Assembly: GCA_039105265.1 (NCBI GenBank)
Contig: JAPFFF010000007.1
Coordinates: 1,364,001-1,428,000 of the forward strand
Direction of reading: 5' to 3'
Length of the DNA stretch: 64,000 nt
Origin: Tritrichomonas musculus
Taxonomy: Eukaryota > Parabasalia > Tritrichomonadida > Tritrichomonadidae
The position numbers and the translations under genes were made by a program. Of this stretch, positions 49,784-60,700 are shown piece after piece (the first letter of the stretch is position 1; every line of letters begins with the position of its first letter). Below the pieces are notes generated by a model that searched no databases, had not been told where the DNA came from, and saw nothing but the letters and a program-made list of their open reading frames with translations.

Positions 49784-50860
49784 ATGAATGAATCAATCAA
49801 CTATCCTTTCAAATCTAAATACAAGTACATCAAAGACACAAGCATTAAAACTGAGCCATATATTCCAGATCACCAATTGAAAACAGTAAAGAAACTATCA
49901 AAACCTGACTTTTCATTTGAGCCTCATTGTTGGGAAATGGATATAATGTTTGCATTAAACAAAGCTTATCTTGTTCTTATCAATGTAAACACCAAATACT
50001 TAATTGTTGAACCAATTGATTACAAATCTGTGTTTTATGTAATCAAAGTAATTGATAAACTAGTCAATAAAAGGAATATCAGAATTGAAACAATTAAATG
50101 TGATGGTGAAAAGGCTTTTATATCAAATACATTCAAAGACTATTGCAACGGTGAAGAGCTATATCAAACAAACAAACCGTCAATTAAAGTCAAAGCACCA
50201 AACAAAATAAAGTTAATCATTGATGATTCACCTTTCACGAATGCACATAAATGTGTTGATGCCGTAATCAGAACATTACGAAATGCTTTCGGTGAATCAC
50301 AACAACGAATGACAAACAATGTATTGATACAACAAACGGTTGAATGGTACAATAACACTCCTCATTCATCTCTTCGCTTATTGAATCCTTTATACACGTC
50401 ATTTGACGAAGATGTTGATGAATACCTTGACAAACGACAATCAAAATACATTTATCTAACACCTCAACAGATGCAAGACGACCGCGACTTTGAATGGCAA
50501 TACATAAGAGCAAAATCAATGCAATTGAAAGAGATTCAACAAAAACAACGATTTAAAGGTCTTCTGTCATACAAGCCCAAAAATATAATACTCATTCACA
50601 CCGATTACGGAAAAACAGAAAAGAAACATGAAAAGCGAAGAAGAGTATTTAATGAACTTGCTGAATTCATTTGTTATGAATCTGGAAACGTTAAATGTAA
50701 ACCATTAAATCCTTTGCGTCAAACTAACAAAACACTGAAGAACAAAACAATAATAACAGTTCCAATCATGTACACAAAATATGTTTGTTCATCAATAGAT
50801 GCTTTGAATGATGATTATAAAATATTCTTTTTGACTTATAAAACGCAAAATGAAAGCTAA
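49784..50860 (+). CDS. Polinton retroviral-type integrase (rve)
   Basis: 358 residues from the first ATG (49784). The catalytic core pattern is visible: CWEMDIMFALNKAYLVLINVNTKYLIVEPID with the first Asp, then IETIKCDGEKAFISNTFKDY with the second Asp. A later region, NNVLIQQTVEWYNNTPHSSLRLLNP, carries the familiar post-core NxTPHSSL phrase. The catalytic Glu is not pointed out with certainty. A basic C-terminal part follows, without a clear chromodomain. Its role in the family is joining element ends to target DNA with a short target duplication. Overlaps the next gene by 11 bases. Confidence 0.85.
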   Translation: MNESINYPFKSKYKYIKDTSIKTEPYIPDHQLKTVKKLSKPDFSFEPHCWEMDIMFALNKAYLVLINVNTKYLIVEPIDYKSVFYVIKVIDKLVNKRNIRIETIKCDGEKAFISNTFKDYCNGEELYQTNKPSIKVKAPNKIKLIIDDSPFTNAHKCVDAVIRTLRNAFGESQQRMTNNVLIQQTVEWYNNTPHSSLRLLNPLYTSFDEDVDEYLDKRQSKYIYLTPQQMQDDRDFEWQYIRAKSMQLKEIQQKQRFKGLLSYKPKNIILIHTDYGKTEKKHEKRRRVFNELAEFICYESGNVKCKPLNPLRQTNKTLKNKTIITVPIMYTKYVCSSIDALNDDYKIFFLTYKTQNES

Positions 50861-51200
50861 ACAAGCAATCACAAAACGATACTATCACACACAAACAAAA
50901 GATTTTAATCTTCCTGATGATTTCGTTTATAGTCGCAACAAGAAGTACATTGTTGTTCAGTATTGTGGTGCTGTTGTCAATCAACATATTGTTGGTGATT
51001 TGATGGTTCATTCAGATATTGTTGAATTCATGCCTTTCTGCGACCATTTCATTATGCTTGCTAACAGACGACAAACCAAATATCGAAAATATGAATGTCT
51101 GAACAACACAAAAAAAGAGTATCATTTATGGTTCACAGACATGAAAGGAAACGTTATTGAACCTGAATCATTTATATTCAGTTGTCTTTTGATTTATTAA
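50850..51200 (+). CDS. Polinton protein, unknown
   Basis: 116 residues, beta-rich, with Cys, His and Tyr scattered (KYIVVQYCGAVVNQHIVGDLMV, CDHFIMLANRR). Its start overlaps the end of the integrase gene, suggesting joint expression. No family recognised. Confidence 0.6.
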   Translation: MKAKQAITKRYYHTQTKDFNLPDDFVYSRNKKYIVVQYCGAVVNQHIVGDLMVHSDIVEFMPFCDHFIMLANRRQTKYRKYECLNNTKKEYHLWFTDMKGNVIEPESFIFSCLLIY

Positions 51201-51212
51201 TGACTATTCAAA

Positions 51213-52328
51213 ATGGATTCTCATGTATTTTATTTAAATCCGAATCAATTGGCTGATATGAGCAATTATAAAATTAATGGTGTAGCACCGATTGCATTTG
51301 CTATGATTACGACTACTGAATCAAGGTCAATTTATATTTTTCCATCAACTTTTACATTTCCGAGGCAAGTTCAAAGTATTTATAAAGGTACAACATTAAC
51401 GACTAGACCTGCATGGATGTTATATTTAATTGGTGATGGAATTTATAGTCCGTCATACATATTTATACGAAAGATACTACCAGGATTTCAAGAACCTGTA
51501 TTTGTATTATTAAATGATAACACACCTAAAGATATAACAAATTATTATGTAGAATATGATGGTGAAGCTTATTTTAATAGAGTAAATTTCGCTTTTACTT
51601 ATGAGGTATTCATGAATGCATTTAATAATATAATTACTGCAGCTGATACAGGTTATAATCCTAATGCAAATAAAACATATATATCATTCACCGTTTATGA
51701 TAATCCAAACTTAATACCGATAATTGATTTCTATGATAACACAGAACCAGGTTCTGACACCAATGATATTAGAATACAAACAATGAACGATTTAAATCAA
51801 AATACGAATTATAAACCGAAGAAACCTGCACATTTAGGTTTTCGAAATGATACTATATTCACTGAATATCCTATATTCAAACCAAATATAAAACCTGATA
51901 ACGAAACAACAGAAAATGAAACAACAGAAAATATTAAATCATTAACTCCCAATCCACCAAGAAAGCATAAATCAAAAGAAAATGATAACAAAGTTCATTT
52001 TTCAGCATCAGCCATAAGTACAAAACCAAATTATCCAACAAGCTATGAACCTATGGAAATTGAAGACGATTGGCATGTAAGAAATCAAAATCAATCACAA
52101 GGCTTTTATTTTGAAACACCAAATCCTAATAAGACATCAAATTATTCTGAACGACAACAAAACATAAATAATGATACTTTTGAAGACTTGTCAACTTCAC
52201 TTGATAATCAGCAAGACCAGAAGAAACAACCACAATCAACAAAACGTTTTAGTTTTAGAATCGTTTCAGACCCAAATGACAAAAATAATAATGATAATAA
52301 CAATAATGGAGGTTTTGATTTAAATTAA
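51213..52328 (+). CDS. Polinton protein, candidate virion component
   Basis: 371 residues. The first 200 are beta-rich with aromatic residues (AIAF-type strands, SIYIFPSTFTFPRQV, RPAWMLYLIGDGIYSPSYIF), compatible with a jelly-roll or other structural fold. The remaining 170 are low-complexity Asn/Pro/Thr/Lys with a poly-Asn/Asp end (NDKNNNDNNNNGGFDLN), probably disordered. It could be a minor capsid (penton) protein; that is a guess from position. Convergent with the next gene, with adjacent stops. Confidence 0.5.
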   Translation: MDSHVFYLNPNQLADMSNYKINGVAPIAFAMITTTESRSIYIFPSTFTFPRQVQSIYKGTTLTTRPAWMLYLIGDGIYSPSYIFIRKILPGFQEPVFVLLNDNTPKDITNYYVEYDGEAYFNRVNFAFTYEVFMNAFNNIITAADTGYNPNANKTYISFTVYDNPNLIPIIDFYDNTEPGSDTNDIRIQTMNDLNQNTNYKPKKPAHLGFRNDTIFTEYPIFKPNIKPDNETTENETTENIKSLTPNPPRKHKSKENDNKVHFSASAISTKPNYPTSYEPMEIEDDWHVRNQNQSQGFYFETPNPNKTSNYSERQQNINNDTFEDLSTSLDNQQDQKKQPQSTKRFSFRIVSDPNDKNNNDNNNNGGFDLN

Positions 52329-54623
52329 TTATTCATTATTCATTCTTTGATGTAATGGTTTAAGATTAACAGCAAAATTATCATATTTATTTTTGTTCTG
52401 CAATTTGTTTTCTTTAAGTTGTGCTTTGAATGCTGTGTATCCACAATTTGGATATATATCTCTTTCTATTGCTGCAGAGATTCGTTTAATGAAATTATCT
52501 TTAACGTTCTTAATATCTTCTGGCGATGCTTCTTTAATTCCTTCTGCATTTCGTTTCAACCTGTTATATCCTTCTTGCTTACTTACATCAACATTGAAAC
52601 CAACACCAAAGACAACATAATCAATGTAATGCATTAATTCAGTAAATTGTTTACCCCAATTACTTGGTTCAGCCTTTAATTCTCCTGATGTGATATCAAT
52701 AGCTTTATCAATAATCTTCTCAACATATGATTGAACATTCTTTCCTAATACTGAAACATATTCTTTATTGTTCTGTTGTTTCCAATATATCCATTGTTCA
52801 TATGTTAATATCTTTCCATTGAACTTATTGTCTTGAATTAGTTCTTTGAAAGGAGCATCAAAGAGATAAGCAAATAACATATTTGATACAGCAAGGTAAT
52901 TGATGAGTTTCTTCAAAGGAGATAATACAAAGAATTGTTCGTCATTCCAATACACTTTCCAGACTTTAGAAAAGATTGATGACCAATAAGAACTTGGTGT
53001 AATACGTTTGCTGACTCTTGCTTTTCCCAGACCCATAGGACCGTAAAAATTTTCTAGCTCTTGCATTTCTTTTCCCTTTGTTAATTTGTATTGACCAGCA
53101 TCCCAATCAATTTTCTTGATATCTTTATCAAATAATGATTGAATCCATTTATTGAACGGCATTTCTTTTCTTTCTTGTTTTGTTTTAATAACAGATTTCC
53201 AAACTTTCTTGTAAGGAGAAGCAAATACAAGCTTGTATCCGTTAATGATTGAAGGATTACCGTTCCTATCAATTAAAACAACATCATCAACTTTATCACC
53301 GTTCAAGTCTGTTATTGAGTTTCCTAACGGGTCTTTGGCATTTTCTGGTAATAAACGATATCTTGGTTTACCGTCTTTATCAACTGAATTCTTACAGTAT
53401 TCAATAGCTGTATCACGACAAGCTGCATTCGGAATGTATTTGATTCTGAAGTTTCCGTTAATAATCATATCAATAAATTTATCTCTGTAATAGGATATAT
53501 TACCACCAACCCGAGGTATTTCAAGCTTGTCAAATGAATCCTTTAATGTTGAGTTAACAAGAGGCATATCTTTTTTATCACGACGTCCGCGAGTATTCTT
53601 TGAGGGTTGCTTTGCATTTCTTATTAATTCATCAAGTATTTCATCTTCTGCTTTGTTATCTTCTGCATATCCTTTGTATTTCCTTGCAAAAGGTGATTTA
53701 ATTTCTTGTGCTTCGTCTTCATCATCATCATATTTGTATGGTTGTTTTGCAGGTGTTCTTGTATATCTGTATGCTTCGGTTGCTGCTTCATTATCATCTT
53801 GCCATTCATCTAATTCATCATCATATAATGATTGAAGAGGTCCGTTATTATTGTTGTTGTCGTCTGCCATTTTATTAGTTGAAAAATTATTTTTATTGTG
53901 TTCCTTTGATGGTTCAATAAAAGAATCAGATAAATCATCGTTTTTCAATATTAATGACTCAGAATCTGATTCGCTTAATGTTATATTAAGTAATGAATCT
54001 TCACTGTCTTTAGGCAATTGTATTGTCGAGTCATTTTCATCATCACTCGGAGTTATGCGTTTTCTTCTTGGTGTTCTTCGTTTATTGCTGTCAGGTGTTG
54101 GTTCATGTATGCTTGTTCTCTTTCTTCTTCCTTTGGTGGTTTGTGGTGTTTGACTCTTTCTCGGTGGTTTGATGGGTGATGAACGAAAACCGTCAGAGCT
54201 ATAATTTAAATCATCGTTGACAACAATATTAAAGTAATTGATAATTGTATCAAGACTTTTTTTATCTGTTGTGTACTCTCTTAAACTAAGGAATTGATTG
54301 CCTTTACTTTTAATACCTGCATTGATTTTGTTCATCAATGAAACAAATCGACGAAACTTAACTTTCATTTCACGAATCTTTCCGACACTTCTTCCTGTAT
54401 ATTCATTGTTTTGTATTTGATACAACAAATTAATTAAATCATTGGGGTGTTCTAGTTTGTATGTATTGAGAAACGTTTTCTTAAAATAATCTATCGGGTC
54501 CTCTAGTTCATCTTCATCATCATCAGGTTTAGATACCTCACTGTCAAATATAGTTTCATCATCAATATTACTTAAATCTAATTCAAAGCTATCAGATGAA
54601 TTATTTTTATCTTGTTTTGACAT
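52329..54623 (-). CDS. Polinton large protein, unknown
   Basis: 764 residues. The N-terminal 350 are acidic, Ser/Asp-rich and mostly disordered, with two Arg/Lys/Pro patches (SPIKPPRKSQTPQTTKGRRKR) that resemble nuclear-localisation or nucleic-acid-binding segments. The C-terminal 400 are folded-looking and helical (YRDKFIDMIINGNFRIKY, WIYWKQQNNKEYVSVLGKNV, ELMHYIDYVVFGVGFNVD). It could be a terminal-protein-like or scaffold protein, but no motif supports a specific role. Diverges from the fibre-like gene across 22 bases. Confidence 0.6.
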   Translation of the reverse strand: MSKQDKNNSSDSFELDLSNIDDETIFDSEVSKPDDDEDELEDPIDYFKKTFLNTYKLEHPNDLINLLYQIQNNEYTGRSVGKIREMKVKFRRFVSLMNKINAGIKSKGNQFLSLREYTTDKKSLDTIINYFNIVVNDDLNYSSDGFRSSPIKPPRKSQTPQTTKGRRKRTSIHEPTPDSNKRRTPRRKRITPSDDENDSTIQLPKDSEDSLLNITLSESDSESLILKNDDLSDSFIEPSKEHNKNNFSTNKMADDNNNNNGPLQSLYDDELDEWQDDNEAATEAYRYTRTPAKQPYKYDDDEDEAQEIKSPFARKYKGYAEDNKAEDEILDELIRNAKQPSKNTRGRRDKKDMPLVNSTLKDSFDKLEIPRVGGNISYYRDKFIDMIINGNFRIKYIPNAACRDTAIEYCKNSVDKDGKPRYRLLPENAKDPLGNSITDLNGDKVDDVVLIDRNGNPSIINGYKLVFASPYKKVWKSVIKTKQERKEMPFNKWIQSLFDKDIKKIDWDAGQYKLTKGKEMQELENFYGPMGLGKARVSKRITPSSYWSSIFSKVWKVYWNDEQFFVLSPLKKLINYLAVSNMLFAYLFDAPFKELIQDNKFNGKILTYEQWIYWKQQNNKEYVSVLGKNVQSYVEKIIDKAIDITSGELKAEPSNWGKQFTELMHYIDYVVFGVGFNVDVSKQEGYNRLKRNAEGIKEASPEDIKNVKDNFIKRISAAIERDIYPNCGYTAFKAQLKENKLQNKNKYDNFAVNLKPLHQRMNNE

Positions 54624-54645
54624 TGTTTAGTTTCTAATAAATTGA

Positions 54646-57096
54646 ATGTTTACGATTGAGCAGAGCGGACACATAACAAAAACAAATACTATTGACGGAT
54701 TGATTAACGAATACATTAAAAGATATGTCGATAATTATGTTATCAAAGGTGATTCATCGAACGGAAACGTAGGGATTTCAAACGGAAATGGAATCACTGA
54801 GGAACAATTGAATGAAGCTGTTAACGGATTGCGTGATTATGTCATCAACAATTATGCTTTATCAACTGATATACCTGAACCAATTGATTTAACGAATTAT
54901 GCATTGAAGACAGATATACCAGAACCAGTTGACTTGACACCGTATTATACTAGTGCACAAGCTGATGAGAAGTTTGTTGATGAGGATGAATTGGCTTATG
55001 AATTAGATAAGTATGTTTTATCAGACGACGTTGAAAATAAATTAGCTGAATTAAAAAATGACCTCGGAAACTGTTTAACGAAAGATAATATATACAGTGA
55101 TTCTAGTAAAATTGATGGATTTAATAACTTGAGATTTGAAACAGGCACTGTCAGTCATAATCTTACAAAAGACTCTGAATTTCTTACTAAAGCTCGTAAT
55201 TTAGGTATATATATCTATTTCGAAAAAACGAGTGATTATACTGACGGATATTATGTGTTTTCGCGTGAAACTGATGCTTGTGTTGAATATAAATTATCTG
55301 GTACTGCAAAAAATGTAAACTACAAAGGAATTTGTATCTATTACGCAACCAGTTCAGACAATTATGATCACTTTATAAGTAATAGCAGTAGCTGGGCACC
55401 TCCAACTGATATTATAGAGTTTTATATAATGGATAACTCATCAATCCCGACCATAGATTATACAAATAAAAAATATGTCAGCAAAGATGACCTAAGCACT
55501 CAATTAAATGTATATGCATTGAAGACAGATATTCCGGAAGTACTCAAAAATAATGAACTACAATTGAATCCGAATGAAGAACCAACAGAAGAAGTTCAAC
55601 AGAAATTGATGAATGATGATAAACCTCTATCAGCACAAGCATCATATGTATTAACATCCATGGCAGTAACTAAAACATTGGATTTGATTAATCTTGATGA
55701 GTATGTGAAGCTTACGAATCTTGATGAGTATTCGAAGAAACAGGACTTGCCAGATATGACCAAGTATGCAAAAAAAGAAGATATTCCGGAACCTGTTGAT
55801 TTGACACCGTATTATACTAGCGCACAAACTGATGAGAAGTTTGTTGATGAGGATGAATTGGCTTATGAATTAGATAAGTATGAAACGAAAACAGTCGCTG
55901 AAGGTAAGTATGCTTTGAAGAGTTCATTAAATGAATTATTAACAAACAATGTTTATACTTCAGCTGATTTACTAAATAATTCACTCGAAACTACTGATTT
56001 CGATATATCTTATTTTAATGAATTGCGTGATATATTCGAACAAAATGAGAAACCAATAACTAATCTAGCTTCATTACTATTATCTAAAGTTGTATTTAAA
56101 TGTCAAATGCCTGAATGTTTATCTGAATATTTAACTAAATCAGAATCTGATAATAAATATGTTCCCAAAGAAGGTAATTCAACTATTAAAGGTACATTGT
56201 CAATATTAGATACAAATACTACAGAATCAGATTTTAAAACCTTGTTAATAGCAGGCACAGGTACAAATGAAAATGAAGCCGCAACTTTCGGTTTTTATAT
56301 TGGTTCAGGTGTTTTAGGTGTTGTAGGTTGTGAAAATATTATTGGATGGAATATAGAACATACAATTTTTCATAATAATGTTTTTATAACATACGGTGAT
56401 TTAGAAATAGATGGTGTAGATGCAGATTGTTTAAAGATATATCAAGGAAATCCAAATTTATATGAATCGAACATAGTTTTTGGTCTTAATTCAGCAAAAT
56501 GTGCAAAAATACAATATTATAATCAAGGTAATTTAGCTTATTATAGAATATTATTTGATAATTCAAATATATTTTCTTATGAAGTTTCTACATCAGGAAG
56601 AAATACAATAATCGGTTCAAATTTACATGTTAATGGTAAGATAACATCAAACGGTTCAAATACAATCACACATTACTCACCGATTGAATCATCAATGAAC
56701 TCTGTTAATGATTTCGTTATAGGTTCTCCTGTGTATATGACAGGTAAGGTTTACAAACATGTCGGTGATGAATGGAAACCATCAACAGCAGATGATACAA
56801 CTGACTGCATTTGTAGTGTCAAGACTTCAGGAACATGGAAAGAATATGTCGGCATATGTGTGAGAATTGATGAACAAAATAAATGTATAATATTTGCAAG
56901 TCATGGTGATTATATGGTTCGCGTTAATGATTCATCATGTTATTCAATCGGGGATGAAGTGTTTATAGATAATGAGGATAATAAGCTGAAAGTTCTTTCA
57001 GGAGAGACAGCAATAACATCAAAAATAAAACGCATGACTGTTGGAATCATTACAAGTATCATTGATGAAAGAACATTATCTGTATTCAAAGAGTAA
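54646..57096 (+). CDS. Polinton fibre-like protein with internal repeats
   Basis: 816 residues. The N-terminal half contains repeats of DIPEPVDLTPYYTSAQ.DEKFVDEDELAYELDKY type (about residues 86-123 and 377-411, nearly identical) and shorter YALKTDIPE phrases. These are the look of trimeric tail-fibre shafts of phages. The second half is beta-rich with Gly/Asn turns (NLHVNGKITSNGSNTITHYSPIESS) and ends in a compact domain (GDYMVRVNDSSCYSIGDEVFIDN). That domain resembles the C-terminal part of phage structural proteins. Probably a receptor-binding fibre; inference from layout. Confidence 0.65.
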   Translation: MFTIEQSGHITKTNTIDGLINEYIKRYVDNYVIKGDSSNGNVGISNGNGITEEQLNEAVNGLRDYVINNYALSTDIPEPIDLTNYALKTDIPEPVDLTPYYTSAQADEKFVDEDELAYELDKYVLSDDVENKLAELKNDLGNCLTKDNIYSDSSKIDGFNNLRFETGTVSHNLTKDSEFLTKARNLGIYIYFEKTSDYTDGYYVFSRETDACVEYKLSGTAKNVNYKGICIYYATSSDNYDHFISNSSSWAPPTDIIEFYIMDNSSIPTIDYTNKKYVSKDDLSTQLNVYALKTDIPEVLKNNELQLNPNEEPTEEVQQKLMNDDKPLSAQASYVLTSMAVTKTLDLINLDEYVKLTNLDEYSKKQDLPDMTKYAKKEDIPEPVDLTPYYTSAQTDEKFVDEDELAYELDKYETKTVAEGKYALKSSLNELLTNNVYTSADLLNNSLETTDFDISYFNELRDIFEQNEKPITNLASLLLSKVVFKCQMPECLSEYLTKSESDNKYVPKEGNSTIKGTLSILDTNTTESDFKTLLIAGTGTNENEAATFGFYIGSGVLGVVGCENIIGWNIEHTIFHNNVFITYGDLEIDGVDADCLKIYQGNPNLYESNIVFGLNSAKCAKIQYYNQGNLAYYRILFDNSNIFSYEVSTSGRNTIIGSNLHVNGKITSNGSNTITHYSPIESSMNSVNDFVIGSPVYMTGKVYKHVGDEWKPSTADDTTDCICSVKTSGTWKEYVGICVRIDEQNKCIIFASHGDYMVRVNDSSCYSIGDEVFIDNEDNKLKVLSGETAITSKIKRMTVGIITSIIDERTLSVFKE

Positions 57097-57433
57097 ATCA
57101 AATCAAATCATGTTGATGTTTGAATCTATTAATATATACGCTAACTTTTTGATTATTTATATCGTTCATTGAAATAAATTCATTGCCTGATTTATTTGTA
57201 TTGATATGAAGAATTTTATAAATATTATCAGTAATCTTTGCATAAAAAATGTCTTCATTATTAGTATCATCATGGTAATAATAATACGTGTTTTCTTCAA
57301 ATTCTTTCCTTTCTGTCTTTGTTTCATAGAAATCAATAACAATTGCATCATCAGGTATGTCATCAATGAATTCATATTGAATACCTTTATAATTTGATTT
57401 ATTTTTATTATTCTCTGAACTTGATACAAGTCG

Positions 57434-57736
57434 TTAATTATCAACATGATAATCAGTTTTGATTCTATTCTTATGGTCGACTTGTGGTAGATTATTAGGG
57501 TTTTCAATAAATTGCTTTGCTACAAGAATATGTTTATAATATATTTTGTTATTTAGGTTTACACACGGATAAACATTTTGTCTGTATTCACCTTCAGCTA
57601 TTATTTTTCCTGTTTTCTTATTCTTGATGTTATAAGGGAAAGTTGTTTGAATTTCATAATCACTTTCAAAACCTTTCAAAGGTTCAAATTCAGCTTCAGC
57701 ATTTTCAATTTGTGTTTGTTCAGTTGGTTGACTCAT
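57434..57736 (-). pseudogene. Polinton NUMOD4/HNH-like endonuclease gene, broken
   Basis: The visible frame codes 100 residues with a NUMOD4-like start (FEPLKGFESDYEIQTTFPYNIKNKKTGK) and the beginning of an HNH-type motif (HILVAKQFIENPNNLPQVDHKN), as in free-standing homing endonucleases of phages and large DNA viruses. It looks broken, with about one break; the region down to about 57110 probably belonged to it. Likely a passenger in the element. Confidence 0.6.
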
Positions 57737-57790
57737 TTATAACAAAAATAAAAAATTAATTTTTTAAAATAAAATCATTTAATTAATTGT

Positions 57791-60700
57791 TTAATGATTC
57801 TCAATGAAATAATCCTTTGCAGTGAAACCATTGACATAAGGACAACAACAATGATTTGATAAAACCAACATTTTCGAATGAGCTGCTGTTAAAGCATTTT
57901 TGATAACAGTTATCTTGCTCATAAGTTGTGCATTCATTTGAAGGTTTATGTTTTTGCCTTTCATTATTGATTGTTTTTCAATGACATCTTTATAATCACT
58001 TGATTTGATGTTGTTCTTCTTCAATGATATACCTTTGAGCTTTAATGAAATTGTTTTGTCATCTGACCAAATCGTATAACACTTAGCACACAAAGCAACT
58101 TGATTTGCTCCAAACTTTTCTACACAGCATCCGAGTATCTTTTTCTCATCATATACATCATTGATTGCAGGGTTTGGCATGAAGCTATAAATGTGTTTAT
58201 CATAAAATGTTTTGTCTTTGATAACGTAATCAAACAACTGGTCAATCGGTTTATTCATATCACCAGCTATAGACATGTACAGACTATCTGTATCGACCGA
58301 GTTGAAATGAATTTTATTCATGTCAATGCATTTGTATAGAAAGTCATAAAGGAAAGTTAAATACCAATATTTCGCATTGTCTAATGTCCAGAATGATTCC
58401 TGAAGACATGTATTACATTTGAATGAATGAGGTTGTGATTGTATCAAATAACAATCATTTGACAATTTACAACCATTGCGATAAGTATCGGATGCAATCA
58501 ATTGAAAGGCTTTATTTTTATCAACAATTCTTACTTTATTGAAGTTCTCCGAATTCATACCGTCATATCCGTAAGATCCGTTCATACTAATCTTGTAAAA
58601 CTTTTCGTTCCCGTGTGCCTTTCCTGACAATATATCTTGACGCTTCTTCATAAACTCGCAAACAAATTGATTGAATCCGTCATGTGCCTCGTATAAACTC
58701 AAGCTCTTAATGTCATCAACTATAAGTCCGTGGTCAATTAAAAACCATAAAAGGTAATTCGAGAACGTCATAAATGTTCCGCATGTATCAAGCAACATTG
58801 TCAGCTTTCTTGTTTCTTTATCTGCTGAATTCAGTTTGTTGTCTTTCATGTATTTGTACATATAGCTTCCTATCGTTTGCTCATCATTCATTATATTGAT
58901 ATTTCTAAACACAGGAGGAAAGTTAATCAAATCATTAATTTTATTCTTTGGACATCTCAATTTGACTTCAGCTTTGAATATAAACTCAGGATTTGCATCA
59001 AATCGCTTCTTTGATTGAATGATATTCATTGCAGCATTGAACACCTTTTCATTCTTGTTTCCGTCTTCATCATAAACATCAAAACGTTTTATAAATGAAC
59101 CAGGCATGTACATGATTCCTCCGTGATAGGGATTAAATGAATGTTTTACTGAACTGAATGATGAAGGATATAATGAATTGAAATCAATACCAGCAACATG
59201 AGAGACAGTGTTTGAAGTGTCATAGCTGATGATTCTGTCATTAACGGCATCATATTTGAGTTTATTGATTAATGTTTGACCTCTGATGTTCACTCGATGA
59301 AGTACATTTGATAATCCTCCCGTTATGTTCTCTCGCAAGTTGTAGTATTCTTTTTCATCAGTTATGAGTGTGGGAAGGTGATGGAGCTTGCAGAATTTTT
59401 TCAATTGTATTTTGGTTCTTGTTATCTTGTCGTCATCACGTTGTCGTAAACGATTACATTCAGCACAAGCCAACAAACAGTTATCAATCTGATGTCCTTT
59501 GTTGTTATCTATTCTGTCAAGAGTTGGTTTGTTTTCATATGTGAAGTGTTCACCACATAAATGACATTTACCTGTTTCATTTGATTCATACAATTTCATG
59601 AAAGCTTCAAAATCCTTTTCACTAACACATTTTGTTATATCTCGCTGATTTTGATTCATTTTGTTGTGTTTCTCATCTTGCTTTCTATAGTTATCACATT
59701 TATTAATCCACCATTTCATTACTGGCTTAAATGTATTCATCTTGTTGATGGTTTCATAGTCGTTCTTCGGGTTGAAATCTTTGTAAGCGAGAGCATATTT
59801 GATACATGAAGCGTTCTTTGACAATGAAAGATTACTTATCAAATCAACTTTATATTCAGCATTCATTTGAATAAGGTTGTCAATCGGTTTAATCATCATT
59901 TCAACATCATTGTCGTTGTATGACAACAAGTAATCCCAACGTGTTGCAAACCTCTTTGAATCAATCAAATACTCTTCATAATCGGCTTTCGTTAATGGAT
60001 TCTTTTGATTGAGATAGCTATAGAAGTCTTCATATTTGAACGGTTCACTCTTTGATAACACTTCATTATAATTCTCGCTGTTGATTGCTTCATAAGGAAA
60101 TACACCTTTCGAACTGTTAGATATACCGCCAAAATCGATTCCAAACTGTTTGAGTGTTCCTCCAGCAACAAATGCTTGTGCGTCAATGAATCGTAATCGA
60201 ATAGGATACTTTGATGATTTCAATATAAATTGTTTCAATGATGTAGCTGTTCCAATCATTCCGCTATCGATAGACCAATGATTTTTAATCAATTGCTCTT
60301 TGAATAAGTTTGAATCAAATCGTGATGAATTAAAACCGAACACTGTTATTGTTTTCAATGATGAATCTATTTTATTGAGTTCTTCTTCTGATTTATCTTT
60401 AATAAAGCTCTTCAAATGTTTCAACTTATCAGCATACACATCACAGCCAGCAACAAATAACCAGTCAATCCATTTGGCAATGAAGTTTGGCAATCTTATA
60501 TCAAAGTTCTTTGTTATCAAACCTTTATCAAGCTTCACACATGATGAAACACTCAAAGGAATCAATCGAGAATTGATAACTGATTTATTACTGACTTTCT
60601 TTTCAATCTTTTGCTCCATTGTTTCAAAATCATAAGTGATATAATGAATTGTTGGCTTCCATTCAAGTTCATATGAAAGACAATACAAATAAACAGGATT

